Below are positions 36,046-51,623 of a stretch of DNA of 64,000 nucleotides, in pieces. The stretch is from Chaenocephalus aceratus. Taxonomy: Eukaryota > Chordata > Actinopteri > Perciformes > Channichthyidae. Numbering within the stretch: the stretch's first letter is position 1; each line of letters starts with the position of its first letter. The stretch is from positions 24,479,359-24,543,358 of the forward strand of contig CM043785.1 in assembly GCA_023974075.1 (NCBI GenBank), written 5' to 3'. The notes beneath the pieces are model-generated. The model did not search any database. It saw nothing but the letters and a program-made list of their open reading frames with translations, and was not told the DNA's origin. Made by a program: the position numbers and the translations under genes.

Positions 36046-38007
36046 ATTGCGATTGTCAAAATGTTTGAGTTTAGGACGGCCGAAGACACTACACTACCCA
36101 GAATCCCCAGCTATCGTTTAGGACTACAGTCCCCGTGATTACTCTTCAAGGTCTGGGATTGGATGTTGGAGTGGCAGTGCGCCAAGGTTACAGCGTCAAA
36201 CAGCTGTTTGAAATGGAACGAAACCACGCCAGACTATCCAAAACTGGAATCGAACGCACCCCCAGAACTACACACACACTATTGTGTTTCGCAAAATGTT
36301 CTATGGGACGTCTCTACTGAACGTTTTCGTTTTTCCCACAATTAGAAGTTGCCAGTATTAAACACATTGGTGTTATCAAATGTAAAACATATAATTAATA
36401 AATGGGTGAAATCGCTGTCCATAATGCGCAGCATCAATATATAGCATTAATATACCCACATGACCGCTCATTGATACTTTGTAATTCTACTCCACTACAA
36501 TTCAGAGGGTAACCTGGTATTTTTACTCCACTACACTTATTTGAGTTACTTTGCAGATTCTGATTAATGATGTGAAATATAAACAACCCTTAAATCAGAC
36601 TTTTTACACCTGAGTAAAATTCAGGGAAGGTGATTGTCAAGTGCCAACAATCAGGAGAGATATTTGATAGTTGGTGCTTGAGAAGACTAAACATGTATCT
36701 GCAATTGACATTAATGGAAACGAGTAATAAAGTATATTAATTACTCGTTATTCTCTACTAATAGTTAATTAAAGACATATATTATGGCTATTTTGCACAT
36801 CCCTTTCAAGATTTCAAGATTTTAAAGGTGTATTGACATATCATACACAACTACGGTGTAGTTATGAAATGAATGAAAAACTTGGGTCACAGGTCCCTCA
36901 ACAGTGCATTACAAGACATCTATCAATATGTGTGTACCTCCACCATTAAACTGTCATATTCTGCACATTTCTTATTCTATCTACATACATAAGAGTATAA
37001 TCCATATGTATAATATCAGTTAAAATAAGTGCTTCAACATAGTTAACATTGCAGGAAAGCAATATATTAGACGTTAAGTACTTTGTATTTATCTGTAGAT
37101 AGATACCCCCAACATTTTTTTTCTTATTTAAAAAGAAGACCGTAATCTGTTATTTAATGTTTAAATAAAGGTTAATTCGTTTTTCTGTTTTGCACCTCCT
37201 CCTATTAATATCTTTGTACATCCTGCACTAAACTGTTTTATTGAAGAGATCACTATAGTATCTTCTTGATTTTTTATATTCTATATTTCTATCACAGACC
37301 TTCTTTCCCCCTATGAAGTATATGTACCCTTAATATTTTTTTAATCAAATATAACACATAAAAACAATAATTCAATAACGTGCTTTAACCACTAGGCACA
37401 CAAGGTACACACAGACACTTGTATGTACAACATCTGAAGATGTGTAGTTTTATTCATGCTTTCACATAATTTTACAGCATATTGCTATACTATTTCAGAC
37501 TCAGTATTTACATTCTTACATTCAAAATTCAATCCAATTCAAATCAGTAATATCTTTAAAAACTACAAGTCCTATTATATCAGCTGTGCACCGTTATGGT
37601 GTAAATATACCTATCTATGAATTATATCAAATGTAAAAGTCAGCCGAATTAGTGTTGATACTGCAAGGAGACGTATTGTGTGAAGAGAAATTGAGAAGTT
37701 TTTTAATTGTTGTTATGATCCACGTCAAGTATTCAGTTTCGGCGGCATTTCTTCAGTTTTTCCAAAGGTCTTCTCATCAGGCGCTCTAAATAAAGAACTA
37801 CGGCACGGCATATCTGTAATATTTAATGCAGCCGAACCGTGTATTACAATGCCGTTATGTGATGACTTTCAAAGAGAAAAGCAAGAACACTCGGAATTAA
37901 GTATTATTTTAGTCTTTTCAAATGTTTTCCGGATTTCATCTAATATAAACACCAAACCCCAGCATGCATTGCGGCTAAAATCCAATCAGCGTAGCTGAGA
38001 ATCTTGG

Positions 38008-38824
38008 GTAATCGCTCGAAATGCCCACGTCAGTTTCCGGTTATTTTTATTGTTAAATTCAGTTCCTGACGAACGCCAAAAAAGACCGAGATTATGGAAT
38101 TAAACCAATAAATAAAAGCAAGGATAATTGTGTGTTATTGGTGAGTAAATAACAGTGTGTTATTTTGAAAGAATAATAAATTAGAAGGAAAAAAAGATTT
38201 TAAAAAATACGAGGCTCTGAGCACCGTGTATTTTCCTCACAGACGTAAGGTAATCTTCGTCATAACTAGCAAACTAAGCATCATGTACATGTACTGCACA
38301 AATAATCAGAAATAAAAACTCATTACTCGCATACAATGACATCAAAACGCATTTTAATGGCCAAATGAACCTTAAAATAGGCATTTTCACCGAGAATAAC
38401 ACGAAGGACAGCCATTGTTGTTGATCACGTTGTCTGGGAGCTGTTGCAGCGTCCATAGCAACCACCTTAGCAACCATGAATGTGTACACATTCATGAAGT
38501 AATCTTCGTCATAACTAGCAAACTAAACATCATGTACATGTACTGCACAAATAATCAGAAATAAAAACTCATTACTCGCATAAAATGAGATCAAAACGCA
38601 TTTTAATGGCCAAATGAACCTTAAAATAGGCATTATGAAGGTCCATGGGACGCCCTGCCCGTAGAAGCCTGACGGGCAAGGGGTCCGCTGTGTCCGCAAT
38701 GAAGGTCTATGGGACGCCCTGCCCGTAGAAAATGACGGGAAAGGGGTACCCTGTACGTAATATAGCGACGGGGAGGGCCCTGACCGTCCGTCAATATGTG
38801 ACGGGATGGGAGTGAGAACGTGTT

Positions 38825-38825
<1 letters not shown>
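38008..38825 (-). repeat. Right arm of the foldback element
   Basis: Reverse complement of the left arm with only scattered differences by eye, for example tttccggttattttta at 38034 against aaaaataaccggaaa on the left. Confidence 0.85.

Positions 38826-38890
<65 letters not shown>
38826..38890. repeat. (GT)n microsatellite, right of the foldback element
   Basis: Pure GT repeat continuing the tract seen at 35092-35225. Confidence 0.97.
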
Positions 38891-38892
<2 letters not shown>

Positions 38893-40282
38893 CAAAGATA
38901 TGAACCCGTAGATAGGCAGGCACACGGTTTTGCTGACAGCTCTCTAAAGGTGTGGGCTGATTTCTGGCTACATACCAAATAGACCTATACAAACACATTA
39001 TACACACACAGTTGAACATAATGAGCATCATTCATTAAATATAAGCCAATTTCCATACTAGTATCACGCTCCTCTTACTTACCCCCTACTTAGTTTGAAA
39101 TATATCTCACTGGAAACCCTATTTGTGGCTCTCAGTTAGTGTAATGACTAAGCAGCAGTGCTGAGAAAAAGAGAGCTTGAATGAATGTAACAGCCAGAAT
39201 ATCATGCCCTACAGAACGGAATCCAGAGATAATGAAGGTTTGGATTGGAGTGCGATTGTGTTTGTATGTAAATTAGTGTCAGTGGGTGAAGTGTAATTAG
39301 AGAGGCTGTTCACCCTTTTCCTCCACATTGCAAGGTGAGAACCACTACTGCTATTCTGCTTGTTGAAGACAATAGGCCAGAAATGAAACCTAGACAGCTG
39401 CACATAGATGTCGGTGTCGGCCACAATGTGTATGTGATTCAACGCGTGTTTTGTTAACCAATAAGGCTAATTACAGGGACGTATAGGACATATGGTCAGT
39501 TTAACAAAAACACTGTACTGCCACACAGCCCAGGTTGCGAGTTTACAAAGCGCAAACATTGGCAATCAAGTGCAGAGACACAAACAAGCCGGTGCTTTAT
39601 ACAACAACACCCGCAAGGATGTATCCTCACACACATACATAGTGGGAGCACACACAACAAAGGACTAGAGATGTGAAAATGTCGGCGCTGCCATGTTCAA
39701 CTAGCACTCTGACAGTTAAACAGAGGAGAGCAAGAGACAAACGAGAGAGAGCATGAGAGACACAGAGAGTGGGAGAATGCTTGTTGTCTTCATCAGAGGC
39801 TTTTGTTAAGTGAGAGATAAGAGAGGAGGAGCGACTGATTCCCCTTCATCTCTCTCCCTGCTGAGAGCTAAATGGTGGTTCTGTTAGTTTCCTGTTCGAG
39901 GCCTGAAGAGTGCAAATGGAGCTCGAGTGTAAAAACAAGGACAGACATTATCATCGGGATGCATCACATCATCCGAGGAGTCAGGGCAGGAGGCATCCAG
40001 ATAGTGCCACTTTACACCCCTAATTAAAAACAAAACAAAACATTGGATACATGTTGCCGGCTCGCACTGAACGCATACCAGACCCTCAGCCCTGGCACTA
40101 ATAATGGTACTCTTCTCTCCCTGCTGTTTCAACAAAGAGCAGGATCTATTGCTCAAACTAGCAGCTCTCTGTGATACATCAGCTCTGTGCCTCCCACAGT
40201 GTAAACAACAACAAGCTCAAGCTTTGCTGAGGTGTGTTGGCTGCATGATGCTATTGCTATTTCAAAGATGCATACTCCTCCT

Positions 40283-40285
<3 letters not shown>
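38891..40285. other. No gene recognised
   Basis: Upstream of ndst3. No exon or repeat family could be named. Confidence 0.5.
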
Positions 40286-40352
<67 letters not shown>

Positions 40353-40398
40353 GTGTGTGTGTGTGTGGGTGTGTGTGTGTGGTGTGTGTGTGTGTGGT

Positions 40399-40443
<45 letters not shown>
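40286..40443. repeat. (GT)n microsatellite
   Basis: Interrupted GT tract of about 158 bp; frames across it on both strands are artefacts. Confidence 0.97.
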
Positions 40444-42511
<2,068 letters not shown>

Positions 42512-45500
42512 TGCTGCATGGGTGTGGTTTCAATGGATAATCATGTGAAATTATGTTTAATAGGAAATTAAAAATATCCTAGAGAGCAAGAGCAATTTTC
42601 ACACCTCAAATTGCTGACTTCATGATATTCTCTCACACCACACTTCCATGCTTAGTGGGTGTGTGTGAGGGGGGGAAAGGAAGAGGAGAGCATGTGCGTC
42701 AATATAGAAAATAGTTTCAGAACTATGAAGAACAAGAATGGTTTTAAATAAACGTTCATTCGTCAGCATCTTTCCCTACATGATAATGGTGTTTGGCATG
42801 TTAGTGTTACATTTCAAACTCTTTCTCAAGTTTTATATTCCCCAACTTAATTTACTTTTTTCTAAGTAGGACAAAACATTCACAACTTTGAGGGGAAAGG
42901 AACTCTTTACAACATTAATTGTTGTAGGGTGTTTAGTGTTCTCCCTGTTAGCCTGGCTTGGAGGCAGGTGAGTTAAAGAGTTGGTGGTGGGCAGTGTTCA
43001 GAGAGAAGATGGCTACAAGGACAACACTGCTGATTCTCAAACCTGCAAGACAAATATGAGGTAACAGGAATGGGTCGAGTCTGTACATTTGTATAGCTTT
43101 CAAAATGTTGTAACTGTCCTTAATGTCTTGAGGATGTGATTGCATGATACTCTGGGAAATTTGGTTTGTGTTTTATCTGTAACAGAAGAATAAATGCACC
43201 CAGTCAAAGCAACATAATAAAAGGCAATTTAAAGTATAAACTCCAATATCCCAAAAATGACCTTCAAATTGAATGTTTTCTGCAACTCATGTTTTTACCT
43301 TCAATGCAAATGTTCAAAGACAAAGTTGAATGATGGGGCCTTTGTGTAGTTGTAGGGGAAGAGGTTTGGAGGTCAGGATGGGGAGTGGGCATACGATCAT
43401 TACTGCTACGATTGGAAGTATTTACCTTATTTACCTGAAGTTACCTCATGTTTCACTTTTGTTCTGTTGTTTTTAAATTTGCATTTAAACCAAGAGATAT
43501 GTGTAAAATAAGTAAGACAATTACAATTTACAATTTACACCAATACAGGGTAATACAGTACATGCTAAATGTTACAACTTTTTAACGTTGGTAAAGGAGA
43601 GGGAAATGTTTAGAATATGTGGTGTAGGCTAATCCTTTAAATGTAATTCATAATATTTTGGACAGATCTTTGTGCCTCTAAAACAATCAATATATTAAGA
43701 TATTCATTTTGTATATAACACACAGGAGTCAGCACATTTACTGAATGAAGACTCTGTAGTCTGGAGTGAGTTAATCGGATGGCCGTGACTTGTCAGGTTG
43801 CTCTGTCCTGGCTGACAGGGGCAATAAAGTCCACTTAAAACTGAGCGAGCACACTGAAAGCGACACATTTCACACCACATTTGTAATATCACGCATCAAA
43901 ATCGAGCATAAGCCCAGTCGATTCACACTTCACTAGCTGAGATATTTCGTCTTTGCTAGAGACCTATCAGCACATGGCGACAATGTGTGGAAAGTTGCAG
44001 ATTTTAGCTTTAAAGACATTTTTCTCCAGGACTAACAATAGCCACAGAATGAGAAATCGAAAACGCATTACCAGTTACCAGACTAACCAGAGTTCACCAC
44101 CGGAGTTACCAGAGTTCAACACATTTTTATTTCTGATTAAATAAACTCCACCGATTTTGCAAATGTTAACCAGATTACGAGCATGTGGAGTACTACTTAG
44201 CCTGTGAAAAACAGCCGTTCTAGTCCTCTGTGCCTTATCTCAGTTTTGGCTTGGAGACTGCAAATTCTTATCAAACAGCCTGTGCTGCAAACAGAAACTC
44301 AAAAGATGTGGGAGTTTCATGGAGCTGCAGGGAGAGTCAAACTAATGATGTTAGTAAGTGGCATAACGGGAATTCAGATCTGGCTCCATCTTAACATCAT
44401 CGGGAGTGAACATCAGAAGCATCTCCCTCAATTCTAACAATTATCTTCTTCTTCTCTTAAGACTATTGCTTTATTAATACTATAATTGTGAATTCCCAAA
44501 CTTCTTAAAAATGCACTTTCAAAATGGAGTTCTACAATTGAAAGGTATCGATTAAGTTTGTATTGAGGTGACGAAGGATTCAGGGTTTTTTTACGAGTAA
44601 AATAATCTTGCGTTTGAAATGTTCCTTATTTGAAATGATAGAAGTATTAGCCTTCAAATGTACTCAGGTTGAAAAGTAATATAACTCAATTAGCAAAATG
44701 ATCCATTTCAAATTGATTTATATTATTCAATTTTCACTGGTGATGCACTGGTTTTTTCATCACGTGAGTATTGCAGCTAATTACATTTCTTTTGTTTGTG
44801 AATTTCACCATAGATCAATTAAATTGATGTTAAAATTAGATGAATGAAGTCAAATTAACTTAAATCTGGGAGTTTTTTTAGTAGATGTATTGTAGGACAT
44901 GAACATAATAAAATAAAGCATAAGTATCTCAAAAGTACAGGACTTGATTCAACGTATTAGTATTGACCCCGACAGGGTTTGATTAACTCTTTATTTGAAA
45001 TCTATCTTATTGTTGGAGTATTTCTCTATGTTACAGTCCAGCATACCTTTTGTACCCAGAACCCAAAAATGTTGTTGCTATTCCCTGGTTATATTTGTGA
45101 TGATGTCAACACTGTCTAAACACGTTTTAGCCATCTGAGGAAAGAAATGTATCATAAAAATTATGCTGAGGGGCTACACTCTAAAAACGAATTCAGGCGA
45201 CCTTTCACCTCCACTTAATTAAATGCATGGTTGCAAGATAAAAATGTGAGTTAATTGATTCAGATAAACATTTTAAGTTGCAAACATTAATTTATAAGTT
45301 TTGTTGACGTAATAATGTTGGTAATTACATCAACTTAATATTGTGTGTAATTTGAACTCTGATTCTGTTGACCAAATTTAGCAGCCTTTGAACTGTGAAT
45401 AGTTCTGTGAGAGGATACAAAGTAGTAGAGGCTACTGTGAGAGTAAAAATACTTGGTTACTATTATGATATCGCTTTTTATTCAAAATGAATCTCGGCGA

Positions 45501-45926
45501 AGCAGATCAAGGACCATGCTTCTTGAGGTAGGATCCTTATTTAGAGTTTGTCCATTGAAATGCAAGTTGTTGGCTCACCCATTCAGAATATATTCATTTA
45601 GGTCATTTCTCTTTTTTTTCAAAATAGCACAATACAATTGAAGTACGCAGAGAACTATAGCCATCCGCTGCCTTGTCGTGTACCTTGGAGAAAAGGAAGA
45701 GGACCTTTTCAAGGAGTTTAGCGACGTAATTAAAAATCTTGAAATAAAATAAAATCCATGGGCACAGTGTAAAAACACAGGACAAAAGCACTGCTCTCTG
45801 TCAGTTACATTCTGAAGCAATATTGCACTTTTGGCCACACCCCAATCAATAATATCTTAGCAACGTTCAGCATGGATAGGTGTTGACAGCAATAGCATGG
45901 GAAAAGGATTGTGTAACATTTGAAAC
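42512..45926. other. No gene recognised
   Basis: AT-rich DNA. A stretch at about 45180-45370 rich in caactta/taagttg motifs resembles the one at 52740-53000 and may be an old non-autonomous DNA repeat, but I found no clear ends. Confidence 0.45.
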
Positions 45927-46135
45927 CTAGGGTTACGTATTGTAACCCAGCTTCTATGAGTATAGGCGCAGCCCTCTAAGGCTATCGCTATTGGGTAAAC
46001 CCCACTGCACGTGTGCAGCACTGACAGACTTATTCCACGCCCACCTACGACGTGGGCCCCACCTCCGGGCTCACTTCCGTATAAATAGGAAGTAGGCCCT
46101 ACAATCCGCTCCCACAGCTTTTCTTCAGCTATTCG
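45927..46135. repeat. DIRS copy 2 left inverted terminal repeat
   Basis: From ggctatcgctattgggtaaa to ctacaatccgctcc the sequence recurs in reverse at 51735-51870 with few changes. It includes cgtataaatagg, a TATA-like box. Confidence 0.92.
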
Positions 46136-46154
46136 CGGCACCAGTGGGGCCCGA

Positions 46155-46258
46155 ACCTTAGAGGGCTGCGCCTATACTCATAGAAGCTGGGTTACAATAC
46201 GTAACCCTAGTTCTATTTCGTATAAGGCTTCGCCCTCTAAGGCTATCGCTATTGGGTT
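46155..46258. repeat. DIRS copy 2 internal complementary region
   Basis: The left half (cttagagggctgcgcctata to tacgtaaccctag) is the reverse complement of 45927-45981. The right half (ttctatttcgtataaggctt to ctatcgctattg) is the reverse complement of the right terminus around 51852-51989, minus the 88-bp insertion there. This junction of both ends is the defining DIRS structure. Confidence 0.93.
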
Positions 46259-46579
46259 AAGGGCGAAGCAGGATGTAGTCTACGCCCCACTGGTTCCGTC
46301 CGTTACCAGAAGCACAAAACACACCTACTCAGTTAATAACCCATGTCCATTTCGCCGTGCGTAAATGGAGCATCACGTTCCCAGGGAATATAGCATTAAA
46401 CAATGAATATTTCCCATCAAGGAACGAAGGTAGGCTTACTCGGGCTACCTGTCGTTTAAAAAGTAGAGTTTTTTTAAGTCTTACTTGTTAAAAACGATCA
46501 AGAGAGGGGAGCAACGGCCGCGTTCTACATGCCGACAGGCAGGAGAGAGGCCTGCAATTTGGAAAAACCCCGATATTCC

Positions 46580-47943
46580 TCAATCTGGCAGACTATTCAG
46601 TACTGAGTGTGTCAGAGAGGAATGGGAGACATCCCTCAAATAAAAACGAATAAACGAACAGGGTGAAGACCAAGATGCAGCAGTGCAAATGTCTTCCACT
46701 GTCATTCCTCCGAACAATGCCGTAGAAGTTGATATTCCTCTGGTGCTGTGCGCTTTAATGTTTTCCGGTGGATCCAACCCAGAGGAAAAATACGCCTGTG
46801 ACACCGCCTCACCCAGCCAGTGTGACAGGCGCTGTGCAGATAGAGGCTGCCCTACTGAGCGCTCTCTGAAATGACAAACAGACGCTGGGATTTGCGTAAC
46901 GCAGCCGTGCGTGTAACATAGCATGCCAGCGCGCGCACGGGACAGAGGAGATGAGATGTGGCTTCCTCCTCTGATGTGTGAGGCGGAGGAAAGAAGCCCT
47001 CCAACGTTATCACTCTCGATCTGAACGAGTTTGTGATCACCTTCGGCATAAACGCCGGGTTCGGGCGTACACAGCTGAGCTGCCATCTCCTTGGATCTGG
47101 AGACATGAAGGAGCCACAGAGAGAGCAGACAAATCACTCACCCTTTTAGCTGACGTCAGAGCCAGGAGCAGCGCTACTTGGCTGACAGAAACTTCAGGGG
47201 AACTTGATCCAGCGGTTCAAAAGGGGCTTTACTTAGTGCGCACAGCACTACAGCCAAATCCCATTGAGGCGCTAAAGCGCGTGATACCGGTCTGAGTCTC
47301 TGTACTCCTCGTAGGAAACGTTTTGTCAGCGGGTGACTAAACACCATGCTGACCCCAAACCCTACATGGCATGACGAGATGGCAGCGCATACGTTTTTAT
47401 CGTGCTATGGGCCAATTTCCTGTCCAGCAACAGCTGGAGAAATGACAGCACGAGAGGCAGGGGACACGCCACGGGGTCCACGCCTTTTCCTACACACCAC
47501 CGTTGGAACGCCGTCCATTTGGTTGTGTATAACGCCCTGGTGGACGCGGCTCTGGACCCCTGAATAGTCCTCACAACATCTTGAGAGAGGCCGAGCCCCT
47601 CTAAGTGTTCCCGTTCAGGGGCCATGCCCACAAACGTTGGCCTAATACTGGGTGACCGCTGATTGCTCCCTCCACCTGGGAGAGAGCATCCCTCCGCCAC
47701 GGAATTTCCCACGGTCTCCCTGACAGCATCCGCTGCATGCAGGGAAACCAGGACGCTCCCGTGCGTTCCGGGGCTATTAAAACCGCTACCAGTCGCTCCT
47801 CCTGCACTCGGTCCAGGAACCGAGGGATCAGAGGGACTGGTGGGAAAGCGTACAGTAACACCCTGGGCCAAGGTCTGTGTGCGAACGCGTCCACCCCCAG
47901 AGGGGGGTGATCCTGCCTTCTCAGGGAGAACCAGCGAGCACAC
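46580..47943 (-). pseudogene. DIRS copy 2: tyrosine recombinase, frameshifted
   Basis: On the minus strand the N-terminal core-binding part reads VVRTIQGSRAASTRALYTTK (47943-47362 frame). The catalytic part lies in other frames: LLCPVRALACYV (about 46930) and then SAQRLSHWLGEAVSQAY, KAHSTRGISTS with the H-x-x-R motif, and AASWSSPCSFIRFY with the nucleophilic tyrosine (46852-46580). The motifs are those of DIRS recombinases, which insert the circular DNA copy without a target duplication. At least two frame changes make the gene inactive as it stands. Confidence 0.87.
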
Positions 47944-48565
47944 TGCGCGTTCCCGCGAGCAGCGAACAGATCCCCTCTGCTGTCCCGAACCTGCTCCACA
48001 CTTGGGAGACCAGCTCGGGGTGGAGGCTCCAGTCCCCTTGTCGAGGACCTCCTCTGGACATGAGATCTGCCCCTCTGTTCAGCTCGCCGGGAATATACAC
48101 TGCTCTGATCGAGAGCATGTGTGTGCGCGCCCAGCACAACAGCCGTCTGGCTGTGTCCAGCAGCTGCGCTGATCGTACACCTCCCTGACGATTTATGTAG
48201 GCTGCCGCCGTTTTGTTGTCTGTCCGAATCATCACATGATGATTCCACAGCAACGGGGCAAAGTGCTGAATTACTCTCCATACGGCGAGTAATTCCAGCG
48301 CGTTTATATGAAGGGACATGTGCGGCGGCCACTGTCCCCCCACTGCCTGCGACATGCATGTTCCTCCCCACCCTGAGAGCGATGCGTCTGTAAACACCGA
48401 GGTGTGTGACGTCACTCTGCCGAGGGGAACCCCCACCGACAGGATGTGGGGATTTTTCCAGTAGGTCAGATCTAACCCTACGGATGGAGGAACGCACACC
48501 ATGCGTCTCCTCTGACGCACGGGGTCGATGCGCAGGCGAATGAACCACCTCTGAAGTCTCCTCAT
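47921..48565 (-). pseudogene. DIRS copy 2: RNase H
   Basis: The frame shows SVFTDASLSGWGG, NALELLAVW, VMIRTDNKTAAAYINRQGG and YIPGELNRGADLMSR, which together carry the acidic D-E-D-D set of a retroelement RNase H. The domain itself appears unbroken. It overlaps in another phase with the recombinase start, and the RT lies upstream in other frames. Confidence 0.88.
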
Positions 48566-49603
48566 TAAAGGAGACCCAGGGGGATCACCACGTGACCAGC
48601 TGACATCATGCCCAACAGCTGCATCACGGAAAGGGCTGTCACCACCCTGCCGGGTGTGACGCGCCTGAGGAGAGCTGTCAGATTCTCCACTCTCCGCTGT
48701 GAGAGTCGTGCTCGCATGCGGGCTGAGTTGAATTCCATCCCCAAATACTGATGATCTGGGATGGAAGAGGACAGCTCTTCTCCCAATTGATTATGAAACC
48801 CAGGCTTGACAGGTGAGATACGAGTTGTACGTCTGTAAAGCAGCTTCCTCTCTGGAGCGAGCCAGCAACAGCAGGTCGTCCAGATAAAATAACACTCTCA
48901 TCCCTCCTCTGCGTAGCGGCTCCAGCGCCGTCTCCACACACTTTGAAAAATGCGTGGAGCCAGGGAATATCCGAACGGCAGTCGATTGAACTGGTACGAT
49001 ATTCCCTGGAATGAAAAACGCAGGAATTTCCTGTGTTTTGGGATGATGGTTATATGGAAGTAAGCATCCTTCAGGTCTATAGAGGTGCACCAATCTCCCT
49101 GGTGAACACACTCCATTACCTGTTTGATTGTCAGCATGTGAAACGGTCTTTTCCGTATCACTCTGTTGAATGCTGACAGATCTAGGATGGGTCTCATCCC
49201 CCCGGCCTTTTTCGGGATAAGAAAATAACGGGAGTAAAACCCCCGATTTTCTTCCCCCTGAGGAACCCTGGAAATCGCACTTTTTACCAGGAGTTCCTGC
49301 AGCTCCGTCTGGAGCGCCAGGCACTGTTCTTGGGATGACAGAAGTGTTTCCTGAATCCCATTGAACTGCGGGGGGGGAGGAGGCAAATTGCAGAGAGTAC
49401 CCTCTGCTGATCAGCCTGCTCATCCATCCGTCCATTAAACATAGCCGCCTCCACTCTGAGCATCGCTCTGAGAGCGGGCGTACCTGTTTTTGTTGTGCTG
49501 TGGTAGTCATGGTGACTAGCCATGCCAGAGCCCTTGCCGCCGTTGCTCGTGACGCAACCCAAGGGGGGCCCCACCCTGAAGGGCTGTGAAGGGGTCTCCA
49601 CAC
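48566..49603 (-). pseudogene. DIRS copy 2: reverse transcriptase, frameshifted
   Basis: Collinear RT blocks are SRYFLIPKKAGGMRPILDLS, TSIDLKDAYFHITIIPKHRK, FLRFSFQG and RLPFGYSLAPR in one frame (49386-48898). The catalytic FYLDDLLLLARSREEA lies in another (to 48791), and thumb sequence GFIINWEKS and YLGMEFNS in two more. At least three frame changes occur within 1 kb. Confidence 0.87.
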
Positions 49604-50402
49604 GCTGCATCACACCCCGCCTCTCATCCTGTCTCTGTTTATGAGAAGGCTCATAAACAGGACCCTGAGGCGGGTTTATGCTCCAACTTGTGGAGGTGTG
49701 TGCAGTGTTTTTCACCTCCTGCGTAACAGCCGTGCTAGGCTTAATACGACTGTGTGTAGGCACAACTGAGACAGAGGAAAAATCGCGCTGCTTGTTACCC
49801 GTAAGGATAGAAGCGGCCGATTTAAATGTCAAGCCCTGCTGTCTTATAACCGACTGGTTAAATACCGCAGGCTTATACAGCGAGCCTAGCTGTTTGCTAA
49901 CCGTTCGATTAGAAACAGCTGGCTCCACCAGCGAGTCCCTCTGTCTATTAACGACCGGTTAACAGCAGATGGATTATGCAACAAGTCCCGCTGCTTTTTA
50001 ATCAATAGATTAATAGCAACCGGCCTGACTAGTGTGGGGGATACGTGAGACACAGGTGCTACAGACACACTGTTGAGATTTGAATCATTTTTATTGACCA
50101 ATCTCTCTTCCCACATAACCCCCCCAAAGAGTCATCTTCTGTTCTGCATCCTCGGAGGTTCTCTCGGAGGAGCAGACCAGGAGCGGGGGTTCTTCCTTCC
50201 CCTCCGACTCGCCGCCTGCAGATCCTGTCTCTGCAGCGGAGGAGCGGAGACCTGGGACGGAGCCCCTGCCGCTGCCGAAGGGCGGTGCTGACGCCGTTGC
50301 TGCTCTCGCTGCCCGCTCTGCCCCCGTTGAGACTGTAGCGGGGGCTGCGGATGCTGTCGTTGCTGACGCTGCTGTCGCTTCGGACGTTTGTCCTGTAGCC
50401 AG
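49604..50402 (-). pseudogene. DIRS copy 2: C-terminal part of the Gag-like region
   Basis: Minus-strand sequence in several frames is rich in Arg, Gln and Ser. One 214-codon frame (49928-49284) includes repeated NRxVxKQ-like phrases: the plus strand shows a short degenerate repeat of about 60-70 bp with cggttaatagcag / tggttaaatacc-type units between 49800 and 50030. Function unknown. Confidence 0.5.
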
Positions 50403-51623
50403 CTAGCATGACGCCTTATGTCGTCTGCTTGCTCTGAAGCAGACTTCATCCACCATGGCATGGAACTGTGGTCCAAATAGTCCGTCCGGACTAATTGGAG
50501 CCTCCAGAAGATCTTTTCCTGCACCCTCCGGTATATTCCCCTGCTGTAGCCAGAGATACCGGTGGACCTGTGTCGCCCATGCCGCAATCCGCGCCTGCGA
50601 GACTGCGACTGCTGCGCACAGGGTGAGTGCAGTACTGGCCGCCTTGCCTATCTCCTCAGCCTCCCCTGAGGACATAGTTTTAGACTGCTCCGACATTTCC
50701 ACCATGGAGTTTGTCAGCAACGCTATGTTATTTGCCGCCGCTGACGCCTGGAACTGGGCACACTGGTGCATCCGGTCCGTCTGTTTGGCGACAAACCTGT
50801 CTTTGGTGGCAGCCAGCATGGGTTGCCGTCCGGAAACCGAGCTGGCCTGCCTAGCCCCAAAGAATGCCGTGAGGTTCGGCTCTAGTGGAAGCACGGTCGG
50901 GAAACCCACGTCCGTGAGTCCCTCCACTCTCGTGAGAGGCACGTATGTCCCTATCGGAGACCTCATGGCTCCAGGGTCCGCTGCCGTCCCCTCCTGGTAC
51001 TTCCTTATGGCCGGGAAGCGTGGCCAGACCGGGTCCCTCCTGACCCTGTGTACCCGGGAGAACACCCCGGACATATCATCCGGCGGCGAGCTCTCCTGAG
51101 CTAGGGGAACGGGGAGATTTCTCCAGGCGGCCGCCTTGGATATGATCTCTGGCAGTTCCAGGAGAATCTCGCCAATCGACGGCAATGCCGTGTTGGCGGA
51201 GATAGGGATCACGGGATCATACACCGGACCTACACCGGTTTCCCTATCTGTCTCCTCCGTCCGGAGGGGAGAGATAATGGGGGAATCCCCCGTTGATCCC
51301 TGTATGGAGGGGACGTAGTCGTCCGACTCGTGCCCTCCACTCTGATCCAGAAAATCAATGGCTTTGTCCCCGGAGTACTCCTCCCGGACGTGCCAATCGT
51401 TCTCGGCAGCTGCAGCAGTGAGAGCGTCCGCTCTCTGCTGTCTGAGGGCCAGCGGCAGACGGGCACAATGCGAGCATGCTACCCCGGGAATGAGAGCAGC
51501 GTTCGCATGCTCTATTCCCAGGCAGGACTCACACTGTGAGTGCCTGTCAAAGCTCATGATGTAGCCCGACCCGCACACGAGGCAATCCCTGACACAGCCT
51601 TGACTTTCCTGCCCAGTCTCCAT
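50403..51623 (-). pseudogene. DIRS copy 2: Gag-like ORF1
   Basis: The 406-codon frame starts at ATG 51623 inside the right terminal area. Its N-terminus has a double zinc-cluster: CVRDCLVCGSG, then HSQCESCLGIEHA and VACSHCAR (C-x3-C-x2-C ... C-x2-C-x5-H ... C-x2-C). An acidic segment and a helical region follow (DRFVAKQTDRMHQCAQFQAS). This layout matches copy 1 and is presumably the RNA-binding Gag-like protein of the element. It ends at 50403 in a frame break rather than at a natural C-terminus, since related basic sequence continues in other phases. Confidence 0.75.

Larger units (their letters stand above)
35226..38825. mobile_element. Long-inverted-repeat (foldback) element, 3.6 kb
   Basis: Two arms of about 820 bp (35226-36045 and 38008-38825) are near-perfect reverse complements; both outer ends read caacacgttctcact. 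Each arm holds a tandem pair of roughly 240-bp units containing ttaaggttcatttggccatt (35425 and 35668 on the left). The 1.96-kb core (36046-38007) has no convincing coding frame but has a tactccactaca-type fish repeat near 36490-36560. The element sits inside a (GT)n microsatellite. I cannot assign a superfamily. Confidence 0.85.
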
